From Gracilariopsis chorda (lineage: Eukaryota > Rhodophyta > Florideophyceae > Gracilariales > Gracilariaceae): a stretch of DNA of 64,000 nucleotides. The notes under the pieces are model-generated. The model was given only the letters and a program-made list of their open reading frames with translations, made no database searches and was not told the origin of the DNA. The DNA is taken from contig NBIV01000075.1 in assembly GCA_003194525.1 (NCBI GenBank), forward strand, positions 238,432 to 302,431, read 5' to 3'. Positions 53,312 to 63,786 of this stretch are shown piece by piece. The position numbers and the translations under genes are program-made. The first letter of the stretch is position 1, and every line of letters starts with the position of its first letter.

Positions 53312-53804
53312 CCTAACACTTCCGCATCGGAATTCATGGGCGCTGCTGTTTACTTTTACTGACATTCGTCGCGCCTTCGTGGACTGCCTATAGATTCAGA
53401 ATCGTTGCAGTAAGTCATGCCGCTTTGTCACGCATATGCGATACAGAAAGATGACGATATAGTACTATTTCGAGACCTCAGGTCGAACTGTGTTTCTGCT
53501 TTGCCGTGAAAATCCCGATCGTTCGCATATGCGAATGTACTGCATGTCTCTCGTTCATCCCTGCTACTGCCACGGTTTCTCATTTTATCGGTGACTGGTA
53601 TCAGTCAGATGCAGATCTTGTTATGTCGGGATAACGGCTATGAACGTAGTACCACTACGTTCTCCGCAAACTCCACCTGCAGCCTGGGGTCAGCGCGCTT
53701 TACCAAGGCGTAGATGTCTTCCATCTCTTCTTTTGCTGCAATGCAGCAAAAGGCTCTTCACGGGTCGCAACACCGTGCTCCTGTGTGTGCATTACCGTAA
53801 AATG
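53312..53804. other. Gene-free stretch with several palindromes
   Basis: Right flank of Copia C. Contains TTCGCATATGCGAA (53522-53535, palindrome), GAACGTAG/CTACGTTC (53642-53662) and CTTTTGCTGCA/TGCAGCAAAAG (53730-53752). No gene seen. It may hold the end of the older Gypsy relic and the terminus of the recombinase element. Confidence 0.5.
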
Positions 53805-54290
53805 TCATATGGCAAATTCAGCGACGGTTCTATTTGACCGTACATACAGCAAAACAAGTTGAGTATTGTAAGCGATGCATAACGCAGCTAGCTTGCGACA
53901 GAGTAAAAGAATTGGAACTGAAGATGAATGAACCTTGCGTAGCGCATACAAAACAACAGAGTAGTCAGTGAAGAGGAACGGTTTCTGGTTGAAAACTCCA
54001 TTTGTACCGCTCATTGTACTGCTAAAAGTGCCGCTGCTGCTTCAAGGGCATCAATGTGCTCTTTGCGTTTCCAAATATATGGGCCAACAGAATTCCATTG
54101 TGCTGCTTCATATATAGAGAGAATAGTTTCGTTGGACACAGATGCGGAGGGATGTGTATTGTGTACAGACAAGCTCCCAAACGCCTGTTCCCACAGGAGC
54201 TGTAGTTTGTCCTCACTTAGAGAAGTATATGAAACAGCTCCAGCCTGGAAGGATGCGTCACAAGAGATTACTGTGTTCGAAAAGGGAAGT
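53805..54290 (-). pseudogene. RNase H region of the recombinase element
   Basis: In shifted frames: RLGACLYTIHIPP, then KRKEHIDALEAAAALLAV (Glu-containing helix), then FLFTDYSVVLYALRKVHSSS...RTVAE, resembling the Asp-containing strand and final block of RNase H. At least two frame breaks. Confidence 0.45.
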
Positions 54291-54549
54291 GCCAGAGAGA
54301 GGAGAACTAATGGGAGAAGGGATACGGTTAGCGAGATTTCTTATGACATTTGGTCGTTCATAATAACTTCATGAGCTTCGGTCCTGTGGTGCAGAGGCTG
54401 AAAACATGCGTTCAGACACGAGAGTAGTGGGCGTTTCAAAATTAGAAACCAAACTAGCTTGCCCAAGGTAGATCTCTATTTTTCATGTGATACGGAATGA
54501 GAGGCAAGGAGGTCTTGTATTTGTTGGTAGGCTTTCAGTATTCTGTTGG

Positions 54550-55910
54550 ACTTTAGTTGGATTGTGCGGGATAATAGGTTGATTTGCACCCAAAAAATGT
54601 TACAGAGGACTCGATAACGGGGGAGAAAGTGCAAGACTTAGATACCTTGATGGGGAGGTTGTTGGACTGCAGGATTGTTCGCATTATCTTGTACAAGCAC
54701 AATAAGGCTTCGGCGTTCCAGTCGCTAACCAACACAGTTACATCCTCGATAATATGAACCAGCAACCGGTGTTCATAGTCGAGATTGAAAGGGGCAAATT
54801 GCCGTAAAATGGGTGTCAGAAAGGATGCGCAGCTCGACGATAAGCGTTATTGGCGGGAGATGTTGTATTATTGCTTGAGGAGATTGCTTGTGAAGCAGTG
54901 GGAAATAAATACACTCCATTTGAAACCCATCGGTATGGTTCTCTGACAGGGGCGTAGGCGTATGTCAGCAAGGGAAAGGTTTGGAAGTTGCTGACAAAGA
55001 TTAATCTTGAGGAATTTAGGGAGCTATGACAGAGAAACTGGGGGCAAGGGGAACAGTCTTGAGAGCCATGGCGGCAAGGAGATGTTGTGGAACACATTGG
55101 CTAGATCAAAGTAGATGGCTGTGACATGTCCGTCTGATAATGTTATTTTGTCGAAGAGGCTTGGAAGGGGAAGTGATATGTGCGAGGAATCTGGAAGTAG
55201 GTCATTCTGCACGCGAAGCCATGAAATGAGCCTGTCCTCATGGGGAGATTTCGATACTGCAAACAGCTTCATCGTCAATTTTGGGGCGGCTTGATGATAT
55301 GTGGAGTGTTCTGATTCAATAATTGTCCAATGGAGCATTCCAGCGTCGTGTGCAAGAGACAGGAGTTTAACATATACGGTCTGGGAGGCATGTAGCTTTT
55401 GACGGGGGGAGTATAGTCGTTGGGATTGCCAAGTGTCTTAATCAGGTCATGGCGCAGGCAGGTTGGGAATGATATGGAGCATATACTTTGAAGAAATGGC
55501 GGGAGGAAACTTATCCAAAGATGGCTGCGGTCACCATTTTCTCGACGTTCTGGCTGTGGTAGCGGGATCTTTGAGGCCTTTGTGCTTTTGAAGACGCCTC
55601 TAGTGAAAGCTCGTCCTGCATTTGAAATCTCAGTGTTAAGAGCGGATGTCAGATTAAAAGATTTGTTGGCCATAAGAAAAGGGGCTGGAGGGCATGGAGA
55701 AAGTGGGGCACTATCATGCAAGATTTGGCACAGGTTAGACTGCTGTGGCCGGGTAAGAATAGAAATATGGCTGGAAGCATGAAGCCGCTTGGTGTGATTG
55801 GTTTGTTTGCCTTGGTGCGGAGAAAACGAAGGACCGCAGTACAGGCGGTCGATGGAAAAGATTATGTTGTTTGCTTGATGGGAGGGGTGATGTTTTGAGG
55901 GGAACAATGG
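54550..55910 (-). pseudogene. Reverse transcriptase of the recombinase element
   Basis: Split over ORFs 55275-55907, 55024-55338, 54816-55097 and 54553-54765. The clearest RT signs are ITLSDGHVTAIYFDLANVFHNISL (motif A) and HIIEDVTVLVSDWN, which sits where the Y-x-D-D box should be but has Glu for the first Asp. VSKSCTFSPVIESSVTFFGCK follows as the usual post-catalytic strand. Non-functional as read. Confidence 0.55.
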
Positions 55911-55951
55911 GAGGGAGAATGGCTTTGTTTGAAGCTCATTGATTTGGGATG

Positions 55952-57315
55952 TTAGTTTCTGGTGGGGGCTGCGATTTGGTTTTGTTGGCGAGTCTGTGGG
56001 GCCGGTGACGGTCGGGGTGTCCGTTTTGAACGGTTCTCTTGCATAGACTTGATAGCTGTCATGCGTTTGCGTTGTAATGACATTCTTCTGGTCATTTCTT
56101 CAAGAATTTCATGAGATCGCATGGTTCCTTGGAGAGAGATCTCGAGAATTTGGCTCGCTATGGCCCACGCTTCTCGGCAATCGGTGTGCTCCCCGATGAA
56201 GACGGCTTCTTCCACGTACAGGATGTCGCAGAGATGGCGAAGGGCAATCTCGATAGAGGGGCACTGCTCCAATGCGTCTTCGGTTGAAGGGTGGAGGAGC
56301 ATTTTGATGTGTATCATACGCCCCAGTGTCTCGGCCTCGATCACGGTTGGCCAGATGGCATGCCACGTCATTGACGAAAGGACTGGGAGAGAAGGGTTGG
56401 GATGTCGGTTCTCGCTGCGATTAGAGAGAGGGGGATTTATGGGCCCACGAGTGCGTCCACCATGAGGCTGGTGGACGAAACTCCTTTTCCCGAGTAGTTC
56501 GCCAGGCCCTGCATTTGGGCAGAGAGCAGACCGACGGAGAACCTTTTGGGTTTTATGAGATGTTTGAATTTCTTGCGAAGAGGCTCATCTTCCTCGTCGG
56601 AGGTATGCGCAGCCTGATCACTTTGGTGCGGTGGAGCAGGGGAAGCGGAAGCCAGAAGTTGGGATAGGGTTTGATTGACTGGTGGCTGTGGTTGCTGCTG
56701 TTGAGCAGCTGGCATTTGAGGAGAAGATGGAGGCCTTGATTTGCGGAAGGCAGAGAACTGCCAGGTTGTGGCAACTGCAGTGGCTTCAGAAAGGTTTTCT
56801 GGGACTGATGCAGGAAGAAGAGTAGGGTCGGCGATGAGAGCGGATTGCATGAGTGTCTTAAGGCTATGAGGTTTTTCTTTGAACATTTTGAGAATGTCAG
56901 GGGGGCTTGTGTTAAGGAGCGTATCCAATTGTTTTGCATGGTCTGTGTGTCCCCCAAGGGTTGCAGTAAGTTCGAGGTCGCGTAAATGAAGGACTTCACC
57001 TACAAGATCGTCTTTGGTTGCAGTGCTGGGGAGGTCTTTGCGCATGGTCTGGGGAGCAGTAAAAATGATGGCATGCAGCTGGGGGATGGAGCGCTTTCTG
57101 GGGAAGAAAAGTGGGTCCTTAGGTCGTAGTGATCCATAGACAACTGTAAGGGGGGGTGGATGGCTTGGCCCGGCTTGGAAGTTGGTGACTGGCATGAAGT
57201 GAAAGAGTTGAGAGGTAAACAGAACGGTTGGAGAGAACCAAAGAAGGGGGGTGTTGTGAAAGTTTGTAAAGTGACGGATTTGGGGATTAAAGTGGATGGA
57301 GAACGTTGAGAGCAA
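55952..57315 (-). pseudogene. Gag-like ORFs of the recombinase element
   Basis: 56437-57315 (292 aa) and 55952-56371 (139 aa) lie between recombinase and RT. The first has a Gln/Pro/Ser-rich middle (QQQQPQPP) and an acidic then basic segment (SDEEDEPLRKKFKHLIKPKR). The second is helical with a basic tail. No zinc knuckle. The gag role is inferred from position and composition. Confidence 0.4.
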
Positions 57316-57364
57316 ATGAGGGACACATGTTTGTGGTGCGGAAGAGGGCTAGAGAAAATTCGCA

Positions 57365-58732
57365 TCAAAGAGAAAAGCTCCGGTGTACCATGAACCAAAA
57401 ATGCGAGGTGGTGATTGGGTGTGAAGCGGAAAAGAATAACATGCTGATTTTTGGGGTGTTGTACAGATATGCGCTTTTCATATGGGCTTTAACTGCGGGA
57501 GTGAGGAGAGAAGAGAATGAAGCAGCATCCTGTTGGAGTTGGATTTGATGTCGTGGTGATATTTGAATATTGAGAAGCCAACTTATGCCATTATCAACGT
57601 AGTATCTTAGGGAGTTTATAGATTTCGAGTGGCCATGTATAGCGATCTGTTCGACTGATTTCCCAAAAACGAATTGTTTGGTGGCTTTACCGATACGCGA
57701 AGAAGGCGGCGTGAAATTGGTGTATTCAAGGTGGTAAAGCATAGCTACGTTTTTAAATTCTGAAGATGGGATACATAAGAGAGGTTAGAGACAAAAGATG
57801 ATGCTGTACGACAGAAACGGCTGTTGATTGATAGGAACTGAATGACTTCTATGTCAAAGATGGGAACAAATTGTACTCCACCGGTGCTACGTGACGTCTT
57901 GGCGTATAGAATATTGACACTTTCTGCATTCGCGCCGTATGCGGCAATTCGTACATCCCCGGGAAACGCAAACTGATTCCAGCGAAGACGAAGCGCTTCT
58001 GAAACACGTAAAAAGCCTGAAAAGAAGACCAGTAGAACAGCAGCAGATTCTGAGTCACCCAAGCGCAGAAATGACCATACAAAGGCCAAAAACATTTCCT
58101 TTGTAAATAGGGCTGAAATTTGAGAAGAAACAAGTCCTTTCCAGCCTTGGATGTATTTCCGTGTCAGTTCGAGTTTGAATTTGAGACATGGAAACATTAG
58201 TAAAAGCATGCAAAGAAGGTTGCTCATTTCCGGGCGTACAACGGGTATAGGATTTTGAGCATGTTTTTGCTGGATGTACTGACCAATATGCTGTTCGATG
58301 GTTAGTTCAAGCTGTTCAAGGTTATTGATAAAGGAGATGAAGCTGTACTGGCCGTGATGTACTTTTGTTGGTTGGAAAAGGATTTGGAAGAGGCTATAAG
58401 GTGGTTTTCTTTAAAGAATACTTCTGGAGATGTAAGGAATAAAGAGTGTTGGACCGTTAGACAATCAAATGGGGCTGATGCTAGCTCGGAAAATGAACTG
58501 AAGTTAGATGGAGGGCTTAAAGAAGTTGAAAGCATTTTTTGAATGGTTAACTGGGAAATGATCAAGACCGGAGCAAACATGGTCGAATTCGGCAACGTTT
58601 TGACTGTTGGGGCCTGTGTTTGGAACTAGCGGGGTGGCGTCATAGTACGACAGTTTGTGTGCTCTGATGCGCTCAAGCATGAGATGAATGGCAAGAGATG
58701 TCTGGGGAGAGATGGTCTCCATAAAGTAGCTG
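57365..58732 (-). pseudogene. Tyrosine recombinase of the recombinase element
   Basis: ORF 57745-58227 carries LLVFFSGFLRVSEALRLRW (first catalytic Arg) and AKTSRSTGGVQFVPI (beta-hairpin with Lys). ORF 57365-57742, in another frame, carries FTPPSSRIGKATKQFVFG (second Arg; the usual His before it is Pro), IAIHGHSKSINSLRYYVDNG (His and the nucleophile Tyr). Upstream fragments (58302-58732) likely encode the N-terminal DNA-binding part. Such enzymes insert circular cDNA by strand exchange. A frameshift near 57743 and the upstream breaks disable it. Confidence 0.65.
58728..58732. repeat. Presumed left target-site duplication of the Gypsy element
   Basis: AGCTG directly before the LTR start TGTAACAC; the right copy would lie beyond the window. 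Confidence 0.4.
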
Positions 58733-59002
58733 TGTAACACAGAAGACAGCCTACAAGCCAAGTCACGCCTGAACACCGTGATCGGCTTGTAGCTGTCATG
58801 TTCACAGACAGTACCTAGATTGTAGCTGTCATGTTCACAGACAGTAGCTAGCTTGTAGCTGTCATGGTTACGGACAGTATCTAGTTTGTAGCGTAGTCAT
58901 AGAAGTCTCCAGACTGCTACAAGACCTGTATAAAATGAGCGTCAACTGACCTTCCCCTTCATTGGGAGAAGGCCAGACCTTATTCACCATCACTTTATTA
59001 CA
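58733..59002 (+). repeat. 5' LTR of the Gypsy element
   Basis: Begins TGTAACAC, ends ATTACA. Holds three 33 bp repeats plus a partial fourth (starting 58786, 58819, 58852, 58885) and a TATA box TATAAAA (58929-58935), putting transcription start near 58960. Confidence 0.75.
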
Positions 59003-59004
59003 TT

Positions 59005-59017
59005 TGGTAGCATCTGC
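59005..59017 (+). promoter_or_regulatory. Primer-binding site of the Gypsy element
   Basis: TGGTAGCATCTGC two bases after the LTR. TGG pairs with the CCA end of a tRNA; the first eight bases match the 3' end of initiator tRNA-Met (TGCTACCA), the rest do not. The exact tRNA is unresolved. Confidence 0.6.
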
Positions 59018-59064
59018 ATTTCGATCCCCTCTCGTGCGCATTTTACAGTCCTACTACGACCACG

Positions 59065-60273
59065 ATGCCCCCGCAAGCGAGACCCGGTCCAGAGCACGCC
59101 TCAGAGCACAGACAGCCAGCTCAACTTCCCGTACAGCAAATCCGTCGGCTCAAAACGGTGCAACCGGACATCAGCCACCTGCCGCTCTGTCCCCACTACA
59201 CCAGCCGACCGCCGAATTGCCGCATACGGATGACGCAGCTACCTCCCGTTCATCATCTCCGAGACCACAAGGAATACTTCCAACATCCCTTCTCGAAATG
59301 ATCCAGCAGCAGCAAGCTTCATTGGATGCGTTAGCCGCCCAAGTGAGCTCCCTGACCGAGACGGTCGCAGCTGTTTCTCCCGCATCCGGGACTACAGTTC
59401 TTGCCACACCCACCCGCCCTTTGGACACTACTCCGGTGGACCCACCATCCCAGCACCAACCCAGAAGACCACCCCTTCTTTTGAACGTGTTGAAATCGTC
59501 AAACTTTGCCACTTATCATGGGAAGGAATCTGAACGGACTTCGGTCAAAGTTCGTTCCTTTATCTCAGGTATCAGAAAAGTGACAAACGTTGTGCTCTAG
59601 CATTTCTGACGCTCAAGAAGTTGACATTGCCGTCTGTTTATTACGTGACCACGCAGATATGTGGTACGCTCGCGCAACTCGCGATGGCATTTCGTTCCCG
59701 AACCTCTCAGTTCTGCAAGAGGCTATGCTAGCCGAGTTTGTGCCTGCAAACGAACGTGCAATGGCTCGTGTTGCTTTGATCCAACTGCGACTCAATGGTT
59801 CCATAGAGAGACATATCGCGAGCTTTAGAGAACTGGTCGACATCTGTCACACCCCTGTGTCTGAGGCTTTTACGTTTATGCAGCTCTCGCTACCTCTGCT
59901 TTTCCGTAAGACGTTATCCGAACGCTTTCCAGACGGTAATCCTATATCGATGTCTGAGGTTTACAACTATGTCCCGACGATCTATATCTCGGAGAAGTGG
60001 AACAATGCGAGCTCTTTCCAACCCATTCTATCCAAACGTTCTCACAAGAACAAAGAACCGTGGCAGAAAAACGCAAGTTCAAAGCATCCAGATCCGAGTC
60101 TGATCCGTAAGGATCCCGATGCTGTTTTTTGGGGACCCGCCGACGTACGAAACGCTGTCGAGAATGGTGTGTATCGCGCCAACGATCGCTGCATGAAATG
60201 TGGCAAGAAGCCTTGGAGCGACCCTCGTCACCCTTGCCGCAACATTGCCGCTGATTCCGCAGCCCAGCGCTGA
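59065..60273 (+). pseudogene. Gypsy gag, frame broken
   Basis: ATG 59065 (MPPQARPG) opens frame 1, but the convincing sequence from about 59100 to 59590 is in frame 0: Ser/Ala/Pro-rich, then a coiled-coil-like LLEMIQQQQASLDALAAQVSSLTETV, then SNFATYHGKESERTSVKVRSFISG. From 59590 the capsid continues in frame 1 (DAQEVDIAVCLLRDHADMWY, LIQLRLNGSIERHIASFRELV). The knuckle RCMKCGKKPWSDPRHPC is unusually spaced. So two frame changes are needed, at about 59070-59100 and 59580-59600. Either this copy is mutated or the sequence has errors. TGA at 60271-60273. Confidence 0.65.
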
Positions 60274-63200
60274 CCGAATCACATGGCAAAAAACTAGGAA
60301 CTTCGAACACAAGTGCGAATCCAAGCAGTTCGACGGCTCCACCGAAGCTCTCAGCCATCGACACTGCTCCGAAGGGCGAAATGATCTACGAAGGTGCCTT
60401 AAATGGCCATAAGGTTGCCTTCCACCTCGATCCTGGAGCCTCCCACGCTTTCATGTCACTGAACTCGGCTTGTCTCTGCCAGCTTTCTCTCCGCGCTTCC
60501 GCATTCCCCTTTACTGAACTTGGCAACAATTCAACAGTTCCTATCTTCTTCGAGACACAAACGCACATCTCCCTCGGCAACTTGTCTATTCCAGTCTCGG
60601 TTTACGTTATCGAGATGAATGACAAGGATAACGGTCTACCATTGGTAACTGTAGGTCGAGAATGGCTTCGTTCTGCTCGCCCGCACGTCGACTGGAAGAC
60701 CTACAACCTTACCGTACAGCGCACAAACGGTTCAAGGTTCAATGTTCTTCCTCGGCAACTGACGCCCTCCCAGGCCCGCGTGAAGAAGCCCACTATCCCA
60801 ACTGTGTCCTACAAACGCCTTCGTCGAATTGCAAAGAAGAAGGGATGCGAACTGTATGCTTTGCGCTTACGCCCGTCTTCTTCCGTCGACTGCCACCCTG
60901 AATTGGCCTCCATAGTCAACGAGCTCCGAGACGTCTTTAAAGAGGAACTACCGTATGATCTCCCTCCTCAGCAGGAACAGGACTTCGAGATCAACCTGAA
61001 ACACGACCAGCCACCTCCCGTACGGCCGGTCATTCAGCTCTCAAACGAAGAGCTCAATCTTCTCCGCAGCAAATTGGAAGAGCTCCTCACCAAAGGACTC
61101 ATCCGCCAATCTTCTTCTCCATTTGGAGCACCAGTTTTCTTCGTGAAGAAGAAGTCGGGACAGCTACGCATGGTCTGTGACTATAGAGGTCTCAACCGAA
61201 TCACCATTCCGGACGCCACGCCTCTCCCTCTCATTGAAGAAGCACTAGAACAGGTTGCCGGAGCGAAGATATTTACCCAGATAGACCTCGTGGGGGCCTA
61301 TCATCAGATGCGAATTAAGGAAGAGGACTGCCACCAAACTGCCATTCGCACTCGCTTCGGCTCTTTTGAATGGCGAGTGCTCTGCTTTGGGCTTTGCAAC
61401 GCCCCGGCCGCCTTCTCTTGCCTAATCGCCTCCGTTCTGAAACACCTCAATGGTCGCTGCCTCGTCCTGTATCTCGACGATATTTTGGTGTACAGCAGAA
61501 CAATAGAGGAGCACAAAGATCACCTCCGAGAGGTTTTTGCCGCTCTAAAGAAACACCAACTATACGCTAAGCTCAGCAAGTGTGCGTTTGGTGTAACAGA
61601 AGTGGATTTCTTGGGCTTTCATGTTTCGGACAAGGGTGTTTCTACTCAGGAACGTCTAATTACATCTATCCGAGAATGGCCTACACCTACCACACTTCGC
61701 CATGTTCAGCAGTTTGTTGGCCTCGCTAACTTCTATCGTCGTTTCGTCAAAGGCTATGCTTCTAAACTACAGCCTATCACCGATGTCATCCGCAAACACG
61801 CGTTCGAGTGGTCTACAGAGCAAGACCGAGCTTTCGCCGAGATCAAAACTGCGTTGACCACTGCACCCGTTTTGGCTCACGCCGATCCGGATAGGCGCTT
61901 TGTTCTCGCCACGGATGCATCGAAGTTCGCTGTTGGAGCAACGCTTTCTCAAGACGGACACCCAATCGCATTCATGTCGCACCGCTTGTCGGCAACAGAA
62001 TCGAACTGGGATACCGGCGATCAGGAATTGCTGGCTGTGATGATTGCTTTACGAACTTGGGGCCCCTATCTTCGTGGAAGATATTTTACTCTTCTCACTG
62101 ATCACGACCCAATCAGGTTCCTTCAGTCAAAGAGTAAGCTGACCGGGAGGCAGTGTCGTTGGCTCGACGAAATCCAAGAATACAGCTTCGAAGTCAGGCA
62201 TATTGCCGGAAAGAAGAACGTTGTACCTGACGCACTCAGCCGCAGACCCGACCACACTCCCCCGCAGCTCCACTCGCTTTCCGCGTGCATGCCGGGGTTG
62301 CACGATCGCATTCGTGCGACCTACGCCGCGGATACCTTGGCCACTGAATTGCTTTCGCATCTCAGAGACAGTTCGCAGTCCACTCCCGCCTGTCTACTCC
62401 GCTCAATAACCAACTTCAAGCTCATCGATGATCTCTTGTACCGGAAGGGGACCTCCTCTTTGAGGTTGTACATCGCTACACCAAACTTGCGATCTGAGTT
62501 AATGGATTACTTTCACGGAGTGGGACACCTGGGTGCTGATAAGACCTACTGCTCGGCTGTGCGAAGCGTCTACTGGCCGCAGATGTATGGAGATATACTT
62601 CGCTTTGTGCGCAATTGTCGCCATTGTCAGTCTAACAAGTCGTCCATGACTTGCCCGAAGGGCTTACTGATGCCCCTACCGATCCCGAATCGTTGTTGGG
62701 AGATAGTCACATTCGACTTTCTGACTGAACTTCCCCGTTCGGACTCCGGACACGATGCCATCCTCGTCTTCGTCAAGAAGCTTTCTAAGTATACTATTTT
62801 CGTTCCAACCACGAAGGATGCAACGGCGAGGGACACTATGGCTTTGTTCGACGCACATCTTTTTTCGAAGTACGGTGTACCTCACACTCTCGTTTCTGAT
62901 CGCGATCCCAAGGTCAGGTCTCGATTTTGGCGATCTCTTATGCAACTTCTCAATGTGAGGTGCAATATTTCTTCTGCTGACCACCCGCAGACGGACGGAC
63001 AATCGGAGAACATGATTCGTACCCTCTCTTCCATGCTCCGTACCTCCATTCAATCTTCGCCGTCCGACTGGAACCGCCTTTTGCCTACTCTCGAATTCGA
63101 ATACAACGCTTCCCGCCATGGCAGCACACGACGAGCGCCATTCGAAGTCATTCTAGGGTACGTCCCCCATACGTCGGTCACAAGGTCTCTTCAGCACTGC

Positions 63201-63785
63201 ACGGAACTCTCCGAAGAAGCTCTCAACTACATTGATCGTCGCAAGGCATTTGTTGCAATGGCCAGAGATAATTTGGCTACCGCAGTGTCGAAGCAAAAGT
63301 TTTACGCTGACAGGACTCGTGCAGACGTCTCGTTTGTAGTAAGAAGCTTGGTTCTCCTCCGTGCAGACAATCTTTCTCTTACACGACGCTCAAGTCTCCC
63401 AAAGAAGTGGCAACCACGTTTCATTGGCCCATTCCGCATTCGCGAAGTCTTGTCGCCAGTTACCTACCGCATTGAACTACCTGCCACCATGCGCCGAGCT
63501 CATGATGTTTTTCATGTTTTGAGACTGAAGCTATTTCACACTAACCAGCAGGGCCCGCTGGATATTGTCATTAGCAACGATGGAACGGTTGAACAAGAAG
63601 CTTGCGCCATATTGGATAAGAAAAAGTTCAATCGCAAAGTTTTTTACCTGGTCCACTTTGTTGGAGAAGCTCGTGAAGACGCGGTTTGGCTTCCTCGAAC
63701 TTCGCTTTCGAATTGCGAGGAACTGTTGGCATCTTTTCAAAACTCTAAGACTTCGCTGGGACAGCTTCAGCCCAAAACGGGGTGA
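60255..63785 (+). CDS. Gypsy pol: protease, RT, RNase H, integrase, chromodomain
   Basis: Open from the TGA at 60252-60254 to TGA 63783-63785; the first ATG, at 60381, gives 1,134 aa. Protease AFHLDPGASHAF (about residues 13-24); RT with VCDYRGLNRITIPD and YLDDILVYSR (about 364); RNase H LATDASKFAVGATLSQ and LLTDHDPI; integrase zinc region HGVGHLGADK...CRHCQ, catalytic VTFDFLTELP, VSDRDPKVRSRFW and TDGQSEN; GPFRI.EV, LPATMRRAHDVFHVLRLK; and a C-terminal chromodomain-like segment (EQEACAILDKKKFNRKVFYLVHFVG...VWLPRTSL). A chromodomain directs insertion to modified chromatin. The frame is -1 to gag. Confidence 0.93.
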   Translation, partial: FRSPALTESHGKKLGTSNTSANPSSSTAPPKLSAIDTAPKGEMIYEGALNGHKVAFHLDPGASHAFMSLNSACLCQLSLRASAFPFTELGNNSTVPIFFETQTHISLGNLSIPVSVYVIEMNDKDNGLPLVTVGREWLRSARPHVDWKTYNLTVQRTNGSRFNVLPRQLTPSQARVKKPTIPTVSYKRLRRIAKKKGCELYALRLRPSSSVDCHPELASIVNELRDVFKEELPYDLPPQQEQDFEINLKHDQPPPVRPVIQLSNEELNLLRSKLEELLTKGLIRQSSSPFGAPVFFVKKKSGQLRMVCDYRGLNRITIPDATPLPLIEEALEQVAGAKIFTQIDLVGAYHQMRIKEEDCHQTAIRTRFGSFEWRVLCFGLCNAPAAFSCLIASVLKHLNGRCLVLYLDDILVYSRTIEEHKDHLREVFAALKKHQLYAKLSKCAFGVTEVDFLGFHVSDKGVSTQERLITSIREWPTPTTLRHVQQFVGLANFYRRFVKGYASKLQPITDVIRKHAFEWSTEQDRAFAEIKTALTTAPVLAHADPDRRFVLATDASKFAVGATLSQDGHPIAFMSHRLSATESNWDTGDQELLAVMIALRTWGPYLRGRYFTLLTDHDPIRFLQSKSKLTGRQCRWLDEIQEYSFEVRHIAGKKNVVPDALSRRPDHTPPQLHSLSACMPGLHDRIRATYAADTLATELLSHLRDSSQSTPACLLRSITNFKLIDDLLYRKGTSSLRLYIATPNLRSELMDYFHGVGHLGADKTYCSAVRSVYWPQMYGDILRFVRNCRHCQSNKSSMTCPKGLLMPLPIPNRCWEIVTFDFLTELPRSDSGHDAILVFVKKLSKYTIFVPTTKDATARDTMALFDAHLFSKYGVPHTLVSDRDPKVRSRFWRSLMQLLNVRCNISSADHPQTDGQSENMIRTLSSMLRTSIQSSPSDWNRLLPTLEFEYNASRHGSTRRAPFEVILGYVPHTSVTRSLQHCTELSEEALNYIDRRKAFVAMARDNLATAVSKQKFYADRTRADVSFVVRSLVLLRADNLSLTRRSSLPKKWQPRFIGPFRIREVLSPVTYRIELPATMRRAHDVFHVLRLKLFHTNQQGPLDIVISNDGTVEQEACAILDKKKFNRKVFYLVHFVGEAREDAVWLPRTSLSNCEELLASFQNSKTSLGQLQPKTG
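60288..60294 (+). promoter_or_regulatory. Candidate -1 frameshift heptamer before Gypsy pol
   Basis: A AAA AAC, phased with the gag frame and followed at once by TAG (60295-60297). Slipping back one base here enters the pol frame. In this copy a TGA lies seven codons earlier (60271-60273). Confidence 0.5.
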
Positions 63786-63786
63786 G

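Larger units (their letters stand above)
53805..58732 (-). mobile_element. Tyrosine-recombinase retroelement (DIRS-like), decayed, interrupted
   Basis: Reading right to left on the minus strand: tyrosine recombinase, gag-like ORFs, reverse transcriptase, RNase H. No LTRs or integrase of the DDE type. Its 5' part is cut at 58732 by the Gypsy insertion and presumably resumes beyond the window. The left limit is uncertain. Many frameshifts show that it is old. Confidence 0.6.
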
